From: Nocardiopsis mwathae
GTDB lineage: Bacteria; Actinomycetota; Actinomycetes; Streptosporangiales; Streptosporangiaceae
Direction of reading: 5' to 3'
NCBI RefSeq assembly: GCF_014201195.1
Contig: NZ_JACHDS010000001.1
Location: 1,116,001 to 1,180,000, forward strand
Length of the DNA: 64,000 bases
How positions within the stretch are numbered: the first letter of the stretch is position 1; each line of letters opens with the position of its first letter. Below are positions 8,520-17,256 of this stretch, in pieces. A model generated the notes under the pieces. It did not search any database. It was not told where the DNA came from and saw only the letters and a list, made by a program, of their open reading frames with translations. A program made the translations under genes and the position numbers.

Positions 8520-10661
8520 GTGAGGGATGCGGATCTGGCCCGGTTGGCCGAGGAGCACGGCGTCGCGACGGTCTACGAGGACTGGCGGGGCCGGACCGTC
8601 CAGGTGCCCCTCGACACCCTGCGGCACGTGCTGACCGCCCTCGGCGTGGACGTCTCCGACCCCCGGGCCGCGCTGGAGGCCCACTGGTCGGCCCAGGGGC
8701 GCCGCCTGCTGCCGCCCGCCGTCGTCGTCCGGGAGGGGCGGCGTCCCCACCTCCCTCTGCCCGACGGCACCCATGCCTGGGTACAGCTCGACAACGGAGA
8801 CCGCGCCGAACCCGACCCCGGCCTGCCCCTGGGTGTGCACCGGCTGCACGTGGAACACATCCCGCCCGCCCGCACCGGGCGCGGGGCCGACGCCTACGAC
8901 GGCGCCGTCGCCCAGAGCGCCCCTCTGCTGGTGGTCCCCGACCGGCTCGATCTCCCCGAAGCCCTGCGCGACCGCTGCGCCTGGGGTCTGACGGTCCAGC
9001 TGTACTCGCTGCGCTCGCGCGCCTCCTGGGCCATGGGCGACCTGCGCGACCTCGCCGAACTCGCCGACTGGAGCGCGCGCGACCTGGGTGCCGACTTCAC
9101 CGTCATCAACCCGGTGCACGCCACCGAGCCGGCGCCGCCCATCGAACCCTCGCCCTACCTCCCGGTCAGCCGCCGCTACGCCAGTCCCCTCTACATCCGC
9201 ATCGAGGACGTCCCGGAGTACACCCGTCTGGAGTCCGCCCAACGTGAGGGCATCCAGCGCCTCGCCCGCCCGCTGCGCGAACGCGGCCGCACCGCCGACC
9301 TGCTGGACCGCGACAGCGTCTGGGAAGCCAAGCGCGCCGCACTCCTGGCCCTGTTCCAGGTGCGCAGGACCGCTGCCCGGGAGTCCGCCTACCAGGCCTT
9401 CCTAGAGCGCGAGGGTGCCTCCCTGGTGGAGTACGCGACCTGGTGCGCGCTCGCCGAGCAGTACGGTTCCGACTACCGCGACTGGCCCGAGCGGCTGCGC
9501 GACGTCGGCGCGCACACCGTCGGTCGTGAGGCGCTGCGCCGCTGGCCCGACATCGAGTTCCACCGCTGGCTGCAGTGGATCCTCGACGACCAGCTCGCCG
9601 CCGCCCAGGCGGGAGCCCGCGCCGCCGGGATGTCCATCGGCGTCGTGCACGACCTGGCCATCGGGGTGCGCCCGGGCGGGGCCGACGCGTGGATGTACCG
9701 CGACTCCCTCATCGACGGCGTCGGTGTGGGGGCGCCGCCCGACGCGTTCAACCAGCAGGGCCAGAACTGGGCACAGCCGCCCTGGCACCCCGTCCGCTTG
9801 GCCGAACAGGGCTACGCCCCCTTCCGCCACGTGCTGCGCCAGGCCATGCGGCACGCGGGCGGGGTGCGTGCCGACCACGTCATGGGCCTGTTCCGGCTGT
9901 GGTGGATCCCCGAGGGGGCGGAGCCGGACCAGGGCACCTACGTCCGCTACGACCACGAGGGCATGGTGGGCGCACTGACCCTGACCGCCAGGGAGACCGG
10001 GTCGGTGGTGGTGGGGGAGGACCTGGGCACGGTGCAGCCGTGGGTCCGCGACCACCTCGCCGAGCGCGGCGTCCTGGGCACGTCGGTGCTGTGGTTCGAG
10101 CGGGACGGCGCGGGCACGCCGCGGCGCCCGGAGGAGTGGCGCTCGGAGTGCCTGGCCACCGTGGCCACCCACGACCTCCCGCCGGTCGCCTCCTACCTGT
10201 CGGCCGAGCACGTCGAGCTGCGCGACCGCCTCGGCCTGCTGCGCCGCCCCGTCAAGGAGGAGCGCGCCGATGCGGAGGAGCAGGTGGCGGTGTGGCGCGA
10301 GCTGCTCATCGAGCTCGGCCTGCTGGCCCCCGACATCGACCCCGTCTCCACCCCGGCCGAGGTCGTGGTAGCGCTGCACGCCTACCTCGCGCGCACCCCG
10401 GCCCGGATGATCGGGATCGCGCTGGCCGACGTGGTGGGCGACCGCCGCATGCAGAACCAGCCCGGCACCAGCACCGAGTACCCCAACTGGCGGATCCCGC
10501 TGACCAGCGCCGAGGGTGAGCCGGTGCTACTCGACGAACTCGTGGCCGACCCCCAGCTGTGCGCGCAGGTGCGCCGCGCCCTGCGCCCCCTGGCGGCCTC
10601 CCACATGCGCGCCGCCCTCGACGGCCCCCGGTGGTCCGCACCCCGCCGCACCCGCCGCTGA
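8520..10661 (+). CDS. malQ: 4-alpha-glucanotransferase (amylomaltase)
   Basis: A 713-residue GH77 enzyme that transfers alpha-1,4-glucan segments between maltodextrins, in glycogen and maltose use. An N-terminal extension of roughly 130-150 residues, common in actinobacteria, precedes the barrel. GH77 landmarks include LYSLRSRASWAMGD, FTVINPVHA, SPYLPVSRR, the nucleophile region GGVRADHVMGLFRLWW, the acid/base region VVGEDLGTVQPWV and LATVATHDLPPVASYL. Start is GTG at 8520 with only weak ribosome-binding sequence upstream. A strong bidirectional terminator follows. No other glycogen genes are in the window. Confidence 0.95.
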   Translation: MRDADLARLAEEHGVATVYEDWRGRTVQVPLDTLRHVLTALGVDVSDPRAALEAHWSAQGRRLLPPAVVVREGRRPHLPLPDGTHAWVQLDNGDRAEPDPGLPLGVHRLHVEHIPPARTGRGADAYDGAVAQSAPLLVVPDRLDLPEALRDRCAWGLTVQLYSLRSRASWAMGDLRDLAELADWSARDLGADFTVINPVHATEPAPPIEPSPYLPVSRRYASPLYIRIEDVPEYTRLESAQREGIQRLARPLRERGRTADLLDRDSVWEAKRAALLALFQVRRTAARESAYQAFLEREGASLVEYATWCALAEQYGSDYRDWPERLRDVGAHTVGREALRRWPDIEFHRWLQWILDDQLAAAQAGARAAGMSIGVVHDLAIGVRPGGADAWMYRDSLIDGVGVGAPPDAFNQQGQNWAQPPWHPVRLAEQGYAPFRHVLRQAMRHAGGVRADHVMGLFRLWWIPEGAEPDQGTYVRYDHEGMVGALTLTARETGSVVVGEDLGTVQPWVRDHLAERGVLGTSVLWFERDGAGTPRRPEEWRSECLATVATHDLPPVASYLSAEHVELRDRLGLLRRPVKEERADAEEQVAVWRELLIELGLLAPDIDPVSTPAEVVVALHAYLARTPARMIGIALADVVGDRRMQNQPGTSTEYPNWRIPLTSAEGEPVLLDELVADPQLCAQVRRALRPLAASHMRAALDGPRWSAPRRTRR

Positions 10662-10738
10662 CCCTTTTCCGCCGTTCGCGGAGACACCGGGGCTTCGCGG
10701 GCGCCTTTCCCTCCGATGTCTCCGCGACCGACGACTGG

Positions 10739-10787
10739 CCGGGGTGGTCGCCGCGACCCGCCTCCGGGGTCGCGGCGACCACCCCGG
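10739..10787. terminator. Bidirectional terminator between malQ and pepN
   Basis: A perfect 21-bp stem with a 7-nt loop lies in the 143-bp convergent gap. The left arm begins CCGGGGTGGTCG and the right arm ends CCACCCCGG. It should serve both genes. Confidence 0.75.
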
Positions 10788-10804
10788 TCGCTCCTGGCGG
10801 AAGG

Positions 10805-13351
10805 CTAGCCCTGGGCGTCGCGGCGCTGGGCCTTCAGGGCGCGCTCGACGCCGGCACGGCCCTCGATGAGCAGGCGGTGCAGCGCGGGGGCGGGGTTCTC
10901 GGCCTCGATGTAGGCGTCGGTCCGGCGCAGTGTCTCCTCCTCGATGAGGTTGCCCGGGTAGGCGCCCTCGGCGAAGGACTGGGCGAACTCGCCGGTCCAG
11001 TTCTTCCACGCGTCGGCGAGCAGGCCGAAGTACTTCTCCACGTAGGGCCGGTACAGCTCGCGGTGGGCCGGCTCGTTGAAGCCGCCCAGCGTCGCCCGGA
11101 ACTCCGCGTTGGCCATGTCCGGCGCGTGCTGGATCCGCTGCCAGGTGGCCGCCTTGGCCTCGGGGGCCGGGATCGCCGCGCGGCACCCGGCCGCCTGGCG
11201 CTCGCCCGTCGCGGTCGGGTCGATCTCCAGCTCGGCCGCGATCTCCTTCTCCCCGGCCTTCCCGCCCGAGACCAGGCGGCGCAGCAGCCGCCAGCGCAGA
11301 TCGGTGTCGATGGTCAGGCCGTCGACCGTGATCGCTCCGTCCAGCAGCCCCTGCAGCAGCGACAGGTGCTCGCTGTCGACGGCCGCGTCGGCGAACGCGT
11401 GCGTGTAGGCCAGCTGCAAGTCGCTGCCGGGCTCGGCGGCGGTGAGCAGGTCCCGCAGGCGGGCCGCGAGACGGTTGAAGCCGGTCTCGCGCCAGTCGGG
11501 GGCGGCGTAGCTGTGCAGCGCGGCGATGGCCTGCCGGAGCAGCATCTGGGCCACGGAGACGTCGCTGACCCCGTCGATCCCGGAGATGACCAGTTCGACG
11601 TAGTCGCGGGCGGCCATCTCGGCGTCCCGGGTCATGTCCCAGGCGGCGGAGAAGCACAGGGCGCGCGGCAGCGACTCCCGGATCTCCCCGACGCCCTCCA
11701 CCACGGTGCGCAGCGAGCGCTCGTCCAGGCGGATCTTGGTGAACGTCAGGTCGTCGTCGTTGATCAGCACCAGGTCGGGCTGGGTCTCGCCGACCAGCTC
11801 CGGTACTGCGGTGCGCGGGCCGGAGACGTCGAGTTCCACCCGGCGGCGGCGCACGATGCCCTCGTCGGTGCGGTCGTACAGGCCGATGGCCAGCCGGTGG
11901 GAGCGCAGCGTCGGGTGGTCGGGCGCCGCCTCCTGCAGCACCGCGAACGACGTGAAGGCGCCGTCGGCGTCCACCTCGAACTCCGGGCGCATGGTGTTGA
12001 CGCCCGCGGTCTCCAGCCACTCGCGCGACCAGGACGACAGGTCGCGGCCCGAGGCCTGCTCCAGTTTCACCAGCAGGTCGCGCAGTTCGGTGTTGCCCCA
12101 GGCGTGCTCCTTGAAGTACTCGCGCACGCCGGCGAAGAACGCGTCCACGCCGACGTAGGCCACGAGCTGCTTGAGTACCGAGGCGCCCTTGGCGTAGGTG
12201 ATGCCGTCGAAGTTGACCTCGACCGCCTGCATGTCGGGGATGTCGGCGGCGATCGGGTGGGTCGAGGGCAGCTGGTCCTGGCGCAGCGCCCACGACTTCT
12301 CCACGTTGGCGAACGTGGTCCAGGCGTCCTTCCACCGGGTGGCCTCGGCCTGGCAGTGGACGCTCGCGTAGGTCGCGAAGGACTCGTTCAGCCACAGGTC
12401 GTCCCACCAGCGCATGGTGACCAGGTCGCCGAACCACATGTGCGCCATCTCGTGCAGGATGGTCTCGGCGCGGCGCTCGTAGTGGGCGTCGGTGACCCGG
12501 GAACGGAAGACGTAGTCCTCCAGGAAGGTCACCGCCCCCGCGTTCTCCATGGCGCCGGCGTTGAACTCCGGCACGAACAGCTGGTCGTACTTGCCGAAGG
12601 GGTACCGCAGGCCGAACACGCGGTGGTAGAAGTCGAAGCCCTGCTTGGTGACCTCCAGGATCGCGTCGGAGTCGAGGTGGTCCGCCAGCGAGGCGCGGCA
12701 GTAGACGCCCAGCGGGATACCGTCGTGCTCGTCGCGCACCGCGTGGTACGGACCGGCGATGAGCGCGGTGATGTAGGTGGAGACCGGCTCGGTCGCCGGG
12801 AAGTGCCAGCGCGCCTTAGGGCGGCCCGCGCCGTCCTCGACCGGTTCCCGGGAGGCGTCGGGCGCGCTGTTGGACACGACCTCGAAGTCGGCCGGGGCGA
12901 GCACGGTCAACTCGAAGCGCGCCTTGAGGTCCGGCTGGTCGAAGCAGGTGTACATACGGTGCGCGTCGGCCGTCTCGAACTGCGTGTACAGGTAGACGTT
13001 CGCGTCGACCGGGTCCACGAAGCGGTGCAGGCCCTCGCCCGTGCGCATGTAGGCGGCGTCGGCGAGCACCCGCAGCTCGTTGGCGGCCTCCAGGCCGGGC
13101 AGGGTGATCCTCCCGTCGGCGACCACGGTGTCGACGTCCAGCTCGCGCCCGTTGAGCACGACGGAATGCACCTTCGGGGCGACGAGGTCGATGAACGTTT
13201 CGGCACCCGGCTCGGAGCAGTCGAAGCGCGCCACGGTGGCCGACCGGAAGGTCTCATCGCCCGTCGTGAGGTCGAGCTCCACGTCGTACGAGGTCACGCT
13301 GAGAATCCGCGCGCGCTCGCGTGCCTCGTCGCGTGTCAGGTTGCCCGCCAC
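10805..13351 (-). CDS. pepN: Aminopeptidase N (M1 family)
   Basis: An 848-residue zinc aminopeptidase removing N-terminal residues from peptides in the cytoplasm. It has the exopeptidase motif GAMEN at 266-270 and the zinc site HEMAH at 300-304 with the third ligand Glu323 in NESFATY. The C-terminal ERAP1-like helical domain starts near residue 520. The GTG at 13351 is chosen because AAGGGAG stands 7 bases upstream and the protein then begins MAGNLTRDEARERA, the usual actinobacterial PepN N-terminus; a longer open frame up to 13558 lacks this support. It is divergent from a DsbA-like gene. Confidence 0.96.
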   Translation of the reverse strand: MAGNLTRDEARERARILSVTSYDVELDLTTGDETFRSATVARFDCSEPGAETFIDLVAPKVHSVVLNGRELDVDTVVADGRITLPGLEAANELRVLADAAYMRTGEGLHRFVDPVDANVYLYTQFETADAHRMYTCFDQPDLKARFELTVLAPADFEVVSNSAPDASREPVEDGAGRPKARWHFPATEPVSTYITALIAGPYHAVRDEHDGIPLGVYCRASLADHLDSDAILEVTKQGFDFYHRVFGLRYPFGKYDQLFVPEFNAGAMENAGAVTFLEDYVFRSRVTDAHYERRAETILHEMAHMWFGDLVTMRWWDDLWLNESFATYASVHCQAEATRWKDAWTTFANVEKSWALRQDQLPSTHPIAADIPDMQAVEVNFDGITYAKGASVLKQLVAYVGVDAFFAGVREYFKEHAWGNTELRDLLVKLEQASGRDLSSWSREWLETAGVNTMRPEFEVDADGAFTSFAVLQEAAPDHPTLRSHRLAIGLYDRTDEGIVRRRRVELDVSGPRTAVPELVGETQPDLVLINDDDLTFTKIRLDERSLRTVVEGVGEIRESLPRALCFSAAWDMTRDAEMAARDYVELVISGIDGVSDVSVAQMLLRQAIAALHSYAAPDWRETGFNRLAARLRDLLTAAEPGSDLQLAYTHAFADAAVDSEHLSLLQGLLDGAITVDGLTIDTDLRWRLLRRLVSGGKAGEKEIAAELEIDPTATGERQAAGCRAAIPAPEAKAATWQRIQHAPDMANAEFRATLGGFNEPAHRELYRPYVEKYFGLLADAWKNWTGEFAQSFAEGAYPGNLIEEETLRRTDAYIEAENPAPALHRLLIEGRAGVERALKAQRRDAQG

Positions 13352-13589
13352 GTCCACTCCCTTCACGGCCGCCGTCGTCGCCGGCCGGAGATGATGACCG
13401 CCCGCGCCGCGGATCCGCGCACGGCGGGCCGTCCCGTTGTGAGTTGTCGTCGCCCTAGATCCTGCCACGCCTGCCCCAGGAATGCGGAACCAGGCGGCGA
13501 GGTTGCGGGAGAGGAAGCAGTTGAACCGTATGTCCCGCCGGACGGGTGGTGCGGGCACGCGGCCGACCGTTCACGGATGGAGAACGCAC

Positions 13590-14198
13590 ATGAGCACGGA
13601 ACCGACCCCGGTGGACTTCTGGTTCGACCCGGCCTGCCCCTGGGCGTGGGTCACGTCCCGGTGGCTGCTGGAGGTGGAGAAGGTCCGCCCGGTGCGGGCG
13701 CGCTGGCACGTGATGAGCCTGTCGGTGCTCAACGAGCACAAGGACGTCCCGGAGGGGTACGGACAGCTGCTGCGCGAGGCGTGGGGGCCGGTGCGCGTCG
13801 CGATCGCCGCCGAGCAGCGGTTCGGCAACGAGGTCCTGGGCCCCCTCTACACGGCCCTGGGCACCCGCATCCACCTCCAGAAGGACCGCTCCGCCGCGGC
13901 CGTCCGGGAGGCCCTGGCCGAGGTGGGGCTGCCGGAGGACCTGACGGGCGCCATGGAGTCGACGGACTACGATGAGGCCCTGCGCCGTTCGCACCACGAC
14001 GGAATGGACCGCGTCGGCGAGGAGGTCGGCACACCGGTGATCTCGGTCGCGGGCGTCTCCTTCTTCGGCCCCGTCGTGTCGCCCGCCCCCAAGGGCGAAG
14101 AGGCGGGGAAGCTGTGGGACGGTGTCCTGCTGGTGGCGGGGACCGACGGCTTCTTCGAGCTCAAGCGCAGCCGGACGCGCGACCCCATCTTCGACTGA
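13590..14198 (+). CDS. DsbA-family protein, mycothiol-dependent nitroreductase type
   Basis: A 202-residue thioredoxin-fold protein related to the mycobacterial mycothiol-dependent nitroreductase Rv2466c. The N-terminus (VDFWFDPACPWAW) carries the active-site Cys16 in a CPWA motif, with no second Cys three residues later, so it would depend on an external low-molecular thiol such as mycothiol. The helical insertion and the cis-Pro segment (GTPVISVAGVSFFGPVVSP) fit the DsbA fold. There is no signal peptide, so it is cytoplasmic. ATG at 13590 has GGAG upstream. The next gene starts 57 bp downstream and may be co-transcribed. Role in oxidative or nitro-compound stress is inferred from the family. 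Confidence 0.85.
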   Translation: MSTEPTPVDFWFDPACPWAWVTSRWLLEVEKVRPVRARWHVMSLSVLNEHKDVPEGYGQLLREAWGPVRVAIAAEQRFGNEVLGPLYTALGTRIHLQKDRSAAAVREALAEVGLPEDLTGAMESTDYDEALRRSHHDGMDRVGEEVGTPVISVAGVSFFGPVVSPAPKGEEAGKLWDGVLLVAGTDGFFELKRSRTRDPIFD

Positions 14199-14254
14199 CC
14201 GACGCAACGACCGACGGGCCGGCAGGGCCCGACGAGGCACGAGGAAGCAGAGGC

Positions 14255-14428
14255 ATGAGCACACCGGAGGACGAGCGCCCGGTCGACCTGTTCGACGACG
14301 GCATGGAGATCCTTCCCGACACCACCGGCGACGAGCGGGGGGCCGGGTGGGGCGAGCGCGTCCCCGATGCCGGCGTCGACGCTGACACGGCCCGGCTCCT
14401 GGAGGACCGCCCGCCGCACTGGGGCTGA
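14255..14428 (+). CDS. Small acidic protein, 57 residues, actinobacterial
   Basis: A 57-residue protein starting at ATG 14255, with AGGAAG upstream. It is acidic ([14 protein letters not shown]) and ends with a Trp-containing block ([10 protein letters not shown] then [10 protein letters not shown]). I recall similar short proteins with a WGE...RPPHW pattern in other actinomycetes but know no function. There are no membrane segments or Cys. It lies between the DsbA-like and aldehyde dehydrogenase genes in the same direction and could belong to their operon. Confidence 0.65.
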   Translation: MSTPEDERPVDLFDDGMEILPDTTGDERGAGWGERVPDAGVDADTARLLEDRPPHWG

Positions 14429-14505
14429 CCGGTTCCGGACTCTCCCGGGGCGCAAAGCGCGTCGCTCCGGGGGATGACCGCACCGGTTCGGGGAATGGGG
14501 GTCGC

Positions 14506-15927
14506 ATGAGATCCCTGTATGTCAACGGCGGTTGGACCGCATCCTCGTCCTCGGAGGCGATCGACGTCGTCAACCCCGCGACCGAGGAGGTCGTCGCCAC
14601 GGTTCCGGCCGGGCACCCCGACGACGTCGACCGCGCGGTGGCCGCAGCCTCCGAGGCGTTCGGCCCCTGGTCGGGGCTGAGCGTCGGTGAGCGCCGCGCG
14701 CACCTGGCCGGTGTCCTGGAACTGCTGCAGGAGCGCGCCGACGACCTGGCCGCGCTCATCGTGACCGACGTCGGCGCGCCGCTCACGTTCGCCACCCGGG
14801 TGCAGACCGGGGTCCCGCTCGCGATGTTCGCCGACTTCCTCGACATCCTCGACGAGGTGGGGGAGCGGTACTTCACCGGGGAGAAGGTCGGCAACTCGCT
14901 GATCGTGCGCGAGCCGGTGGGGGTGGTCGGCGGCATCACGCCGTGGAACTACCCGCTGGTCCAGGTCGTGCTCAAGATGGTCCCCGCGCTGGCGGTGGGC
15001 GACACGGTCGTGCTCAAGCCGAGCGAGGTCGCCCCGCTGAGCGCCTACGCGCTGGCCGAGGCCTGCCACGACGCCGGGCTGCCGCCCGGGGTGTTCAACC
15101 TCGTCTCAGGCACCGGGCCGGTCGTGGGGGAGGCGATCGCCGCCCACCCCGGCATCGACATGGTCTCCTTCACCGGCTCCACCCGGGCCGGCACCCGGGT
15201 GGCGGAGCTGGCCGCCGGGACCGTGAAGAAGGTGGCCCTGGAGCTCGGTGGGAAGTCGCCCAACGTCGTCCTGCCCGACGGCGACCTGGACGCCGCCGTC
15301 AAGCGGGGCGTCGCCAACGTCATGAACAACAGCGGGCAGAGCTGCGACGCGCTCACCCGGATGATCGTGCCGCGCGCCCGCTACGACGAGGCGGTGCGGC
15401 TGACGGCCGACACCGTTGCGAAGTACACGCCCGGCGACCCGCTCGACGAGGACACCCGGCTGGGGCCGCTCGTCTCCGCGGCCCAGCGCGACCGCGTCCG
15501 CGACTACATCGGCGTCGGCGTGCGCGAGGGCGCCCGCCTGGTCGCCGGCGGACCCGAGGCCCCCGACGGCCTCGACCGCGGCTACTACGTCCGTCCCACG
15601 GTCTTCGCCGACGTGCGCAACGACATGCGCATCGCCCGTGAGGAGATCTTCGGCCCGGTGCTCGCGCTGATCCCCTACGACTCCGAGGAGGAGGCGGTGG
15701 AGATCGCCAACGACACCGACTACGGGCTCGCGGCCTCGGTCTGGGCCGCCGACTCCGAGCGCGCCCTGGCCGTCGCGCGCAGGCTGCGCACCGGGCAGGT
15801 GGAGGTGAACGGCGGCAGGTTCAACGTGCGCGCGCCCTTCGGCGGCTACCGGCGCTCCGGTGTCGGCCGGGAGCGGGGGCTGCACGGCCTGGAGGAGTTC
15901 TGCGAGGTGAAGGCCATCCAGCTGTAG
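14506..15927 (+). CDS. Aldehyde dehydrogenase family protein
   Basis: A 473-residue NAD(P)-dependent aldehyde dehydrogenase. It has the cofactor and Asn motif [21 protein letters not shown], the Rossmann turn FTGSTRAG, the general-base Glu in [12 protein letters not shown], and the nucleophilic Cys in [14 protein letters not shown]-terminal [13 protein letters not shown] and PFGGYRRSG close the family pattern. Soluble, probably tetrameric. The substrate is not predictable from the sequence. ATG at 14506 has a GGGG tract upstream. It follows the 57-residue gene by 77 bp. Confidence 0.94.
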   Translation: MRSLYVNGGWTASSSSEAIDVVNPATEEVVATVPAGHPDDVDRAVAAASEAFGPWSGLSVGERRAHLAGVLELLQERADDLAALIVTDVGAPLTFATRVQTGVPLAMFADFLDILDEVGERYFTGEKVGNSLIVREPVGVVGGITPWNYPLVQVVLKMVPALAVGDTVVLKPSEVAPLSAYALAEACHDAGLPPGVFNLVSGTGPVVGEAIAAHPGIDMVSFTGSTRAGTRVAELAAGTVKKVALELGGKSPNVVLPDGDLDAAVKRGVANVMNNSGQSCDALTRMIVPRARYDEAVRLTADTVAKYTPGDPLDEDTRLGPLVSAAQRDRVRDYIGVGVREGARLVAGGPEAPDGLDRGYYVRPTVFADVRNDMRIAREEIFGPVLALIPYDSEEEAVEIANDTDYGLAASVWAADSERALAVARRLRTGQVEVNGGRFNVRAPFGGYRRSGVGRERGLHGLEEFCEVKAIQL

Positions 15928-16025
15928 ACCGGGGCGGAGTGAGTGGGGTCATATCCGGTGTGACCACGGCGTATGGCACTATCGAAGGTGGAATATCAGG
16001 CCACCCAGCAGCCGAGGTAAGCACA

Positions 16026-16172
16026 TTGAGCAGCAAGCCCCAGGAGTCCAAGGCCGGCCCGCTGAGCGCGGACGTCAAGGACATCATCATCGTGAACGTC
16101 ATCGCGCTCGGGTCCATGGTCCTGTTCGCCGCGATGGGGCTGAGCATCACCCACGTGGCGGCCGGCCTCTGA
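16026..16172 (+). CDS. Small single-span membrane protein
   Basis: If translation starts at the TTG at 16026, the product is 48 residues: a polar N-terminus (SSKPQESKAGPLSADVKD) and one hydrophobic helix of about 23 residues (IIIVNVIALGSMVLFAAMG). GAGG lies 8 bases before the TTG. An upstream GTG at 15939 in the same frame would give 77 residues but has no good ribosome site. It lies between the aldehyde dehydrogenase and rpiB genes. No function is recognised. Confidence 0.5.
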   Translation: MSSKPQESKAGPLSADVKDIIIVNVIALGSMVLFAAMGLSITHVAAGL

Positions 16173-16296
16173 CGAGGCTGCGATCCGCGCCCACTGACAC
16201 CACGGTGCCCGTCTCCCGTCGCGGAGGCGGGCACCGTCGTCGTGCGGAACCGTCCCCGCGCGCCCACCCGCCCCGCTGACCTGCCACACTGGTGTC

Positions 16297-16764
16297 GTGC
16301 GTGTATACCTTGGATCCGATCATGCAGGCTTCGAACTCAAAGAGCACCTCGTCTCCTGGCTGAAAGAGCGGGGGTATGAGGTCGTGGACGCCGGACCGGC
16401 CGTCTACGACGCGGTGGACGACTACCCGCCCTTCGTGCTGCGCGCCGCCGAGGGCGTCGCGGCCGACCCGGGTTCCCTGGGCATCGTCATCGGCGGCTCC
16501 GGCAACGGCGAGCAGATCGCCGCGAACAAGGTCAAGGGCATCCGTGCCGCCCTGGCCTGGAGCGACGACACCGCGAAGCTCGCCCGCGAGCACAACGACG
16601 CCAACGTGATCAGCATCGGCGGCCGGATGCACTCGCTGGACGAGGCCACCCGTTTCGTCGAGCTCTTCCTCACCACGCCCTACAGCGAGGAGGGGCGCCA
16701 CACCCGCCGCATCGACATGCTCTCCGACTACGAGCGGACCGGCGAGCTGCCCCCGCTGCCTTAG
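16297..16764 (+). CDS. rpiB: Ribose-5-phosphate isomerase B
   Basis: A 155-residue RpiB/LacAB family isomerase interconverting ribose 5-phosphate and ribulose 5-phosphate in the pentose phosphate pathway. It shows the N-terminal GSDHAGFELK motif and the phosphate-binding GGSGNGEQIAANKV loop. The Ser in GGSGNG, in place of the Cys found in the E. coli enzyme, matches the actinobacterial (M. tuberculosis) type, in which an acidic residue acts as the base. The start is GTG. No Shine-Dalgarno sequence is visible; CACACT ends 6 bases upstream, compatible with a leaderless transcript. A 14-bp hairpin follows. Confidence 0.93.
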   Translation: MRVYLGSDHAGFELKEHLVSWLKERGYEVVDAGPAVYDAVDDYPPFVLRAAEGVAADPGSLGIVIGGSGNGEQIAANKVKGIRAALAWSDDTAKLAREHNDANVISIGGRMHSLDEATRFVELFLTTPYSEEGRHTRRIDMLSDYERTGELPPLP

Positions 16765-16821
16765 GGAGCGTTCCGCATGCGCCCCGGTCGGCCCTCCGAC
16801 CGCGGCCCGACCCGAGCCCAC

Positions 16822-17142
16822 TCACCGCCGACGGCGCGCACGGCGCCGTCGGCGGTCGCCTTTCGGCCGCCCGGGTGCCGGGGGCATCCGCAGCGGGTCG
16901 GGGGGCGCGGGCGTCGGGAGAGCGTCCGGCCCGGTCGGTGGCTCCGGGGGATCGGCGGGCGGCTCGATGGGCCCGCGGCGCTGCCGGTGCGCGGGTCCGT
17001 CGCGCCCTCCGTCGCCCGTGACCGGGCCGGGGCCCGCGTGCTCCGGGGGGTCCTCCGCCGCGGCCGGCCCGTGCACCGGGAGTGGACGCGACACGTCCCG
17101 CGCCCGCATCGCGGCGGACAGGGTCACCTGCGTCCGTCCCAT
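16822..17142 (-). CDS. Hypothetical Pro/Arg-rich protein
   Basis: A possible 106-residue protein. The first 17 residues (MGRTQVTLSAAMRARDV) look like ordinary folded sequence; the middle is Pro/Gly/Asp-rich and the end is a run of Arg residues. CGGGAG lies 8 bases before the ATG, and it continues downstream of the Eis-like gene on the same strand by 114 bp. Against it: low-complexity sequence of this sort arises by chance at high GC, and its 3' end coincides with a hairpin. I do not recognise a family. Confidence 0.4.
   Translation of the reverse strand: MGRTQVTLSAAMRARDVSRPLPVHGPAAAEDPPEHAGPGPVTGDGGRDGPAHRQRRGPIEPPADPPEPPTGPDALPTPAPPDPLRMPPAPGRPKGDRRRRRARRRR
16824..16856. terminator. Hairpin downstream of rpiB
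   Basis: Perfect 14-bp stem (ACCGCCGACGGCGC and complement) with a 5-nt loop, 60 bases past the rpiB stop, followed by CGCCTTTC. Likely terminator. Confidence 0.6.
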
Positions 17143-17256
17143 GTCGGGATCTCCCGCTCCACGTGCTCGTCCTGCGGAGGTTTCCTCCGGTCACGCTTCT
17201 GCCCGCGACGGTAGTACGCGGCGCCGCCGGTGAAAAGCCCCCGCAGGGTGCGGTTA

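Larger units (their letters stand above)
16765..17256. other. Gap between rpiB and the Eis-like gene
   Basis: About 490 bases with no securely identified gene. It holds the rpiB hairpin (16824-16856) and one possible minus-strand coding region (16822-17142), listed separately. I see no promoter or repeat that stands out. Confidence 0.5.

Noticed and set aside
13352-13558. N-terminal extension of PepN up to 13558.
   Set aside because: Strong ribosome site and family N-terminus place the start at 13351.
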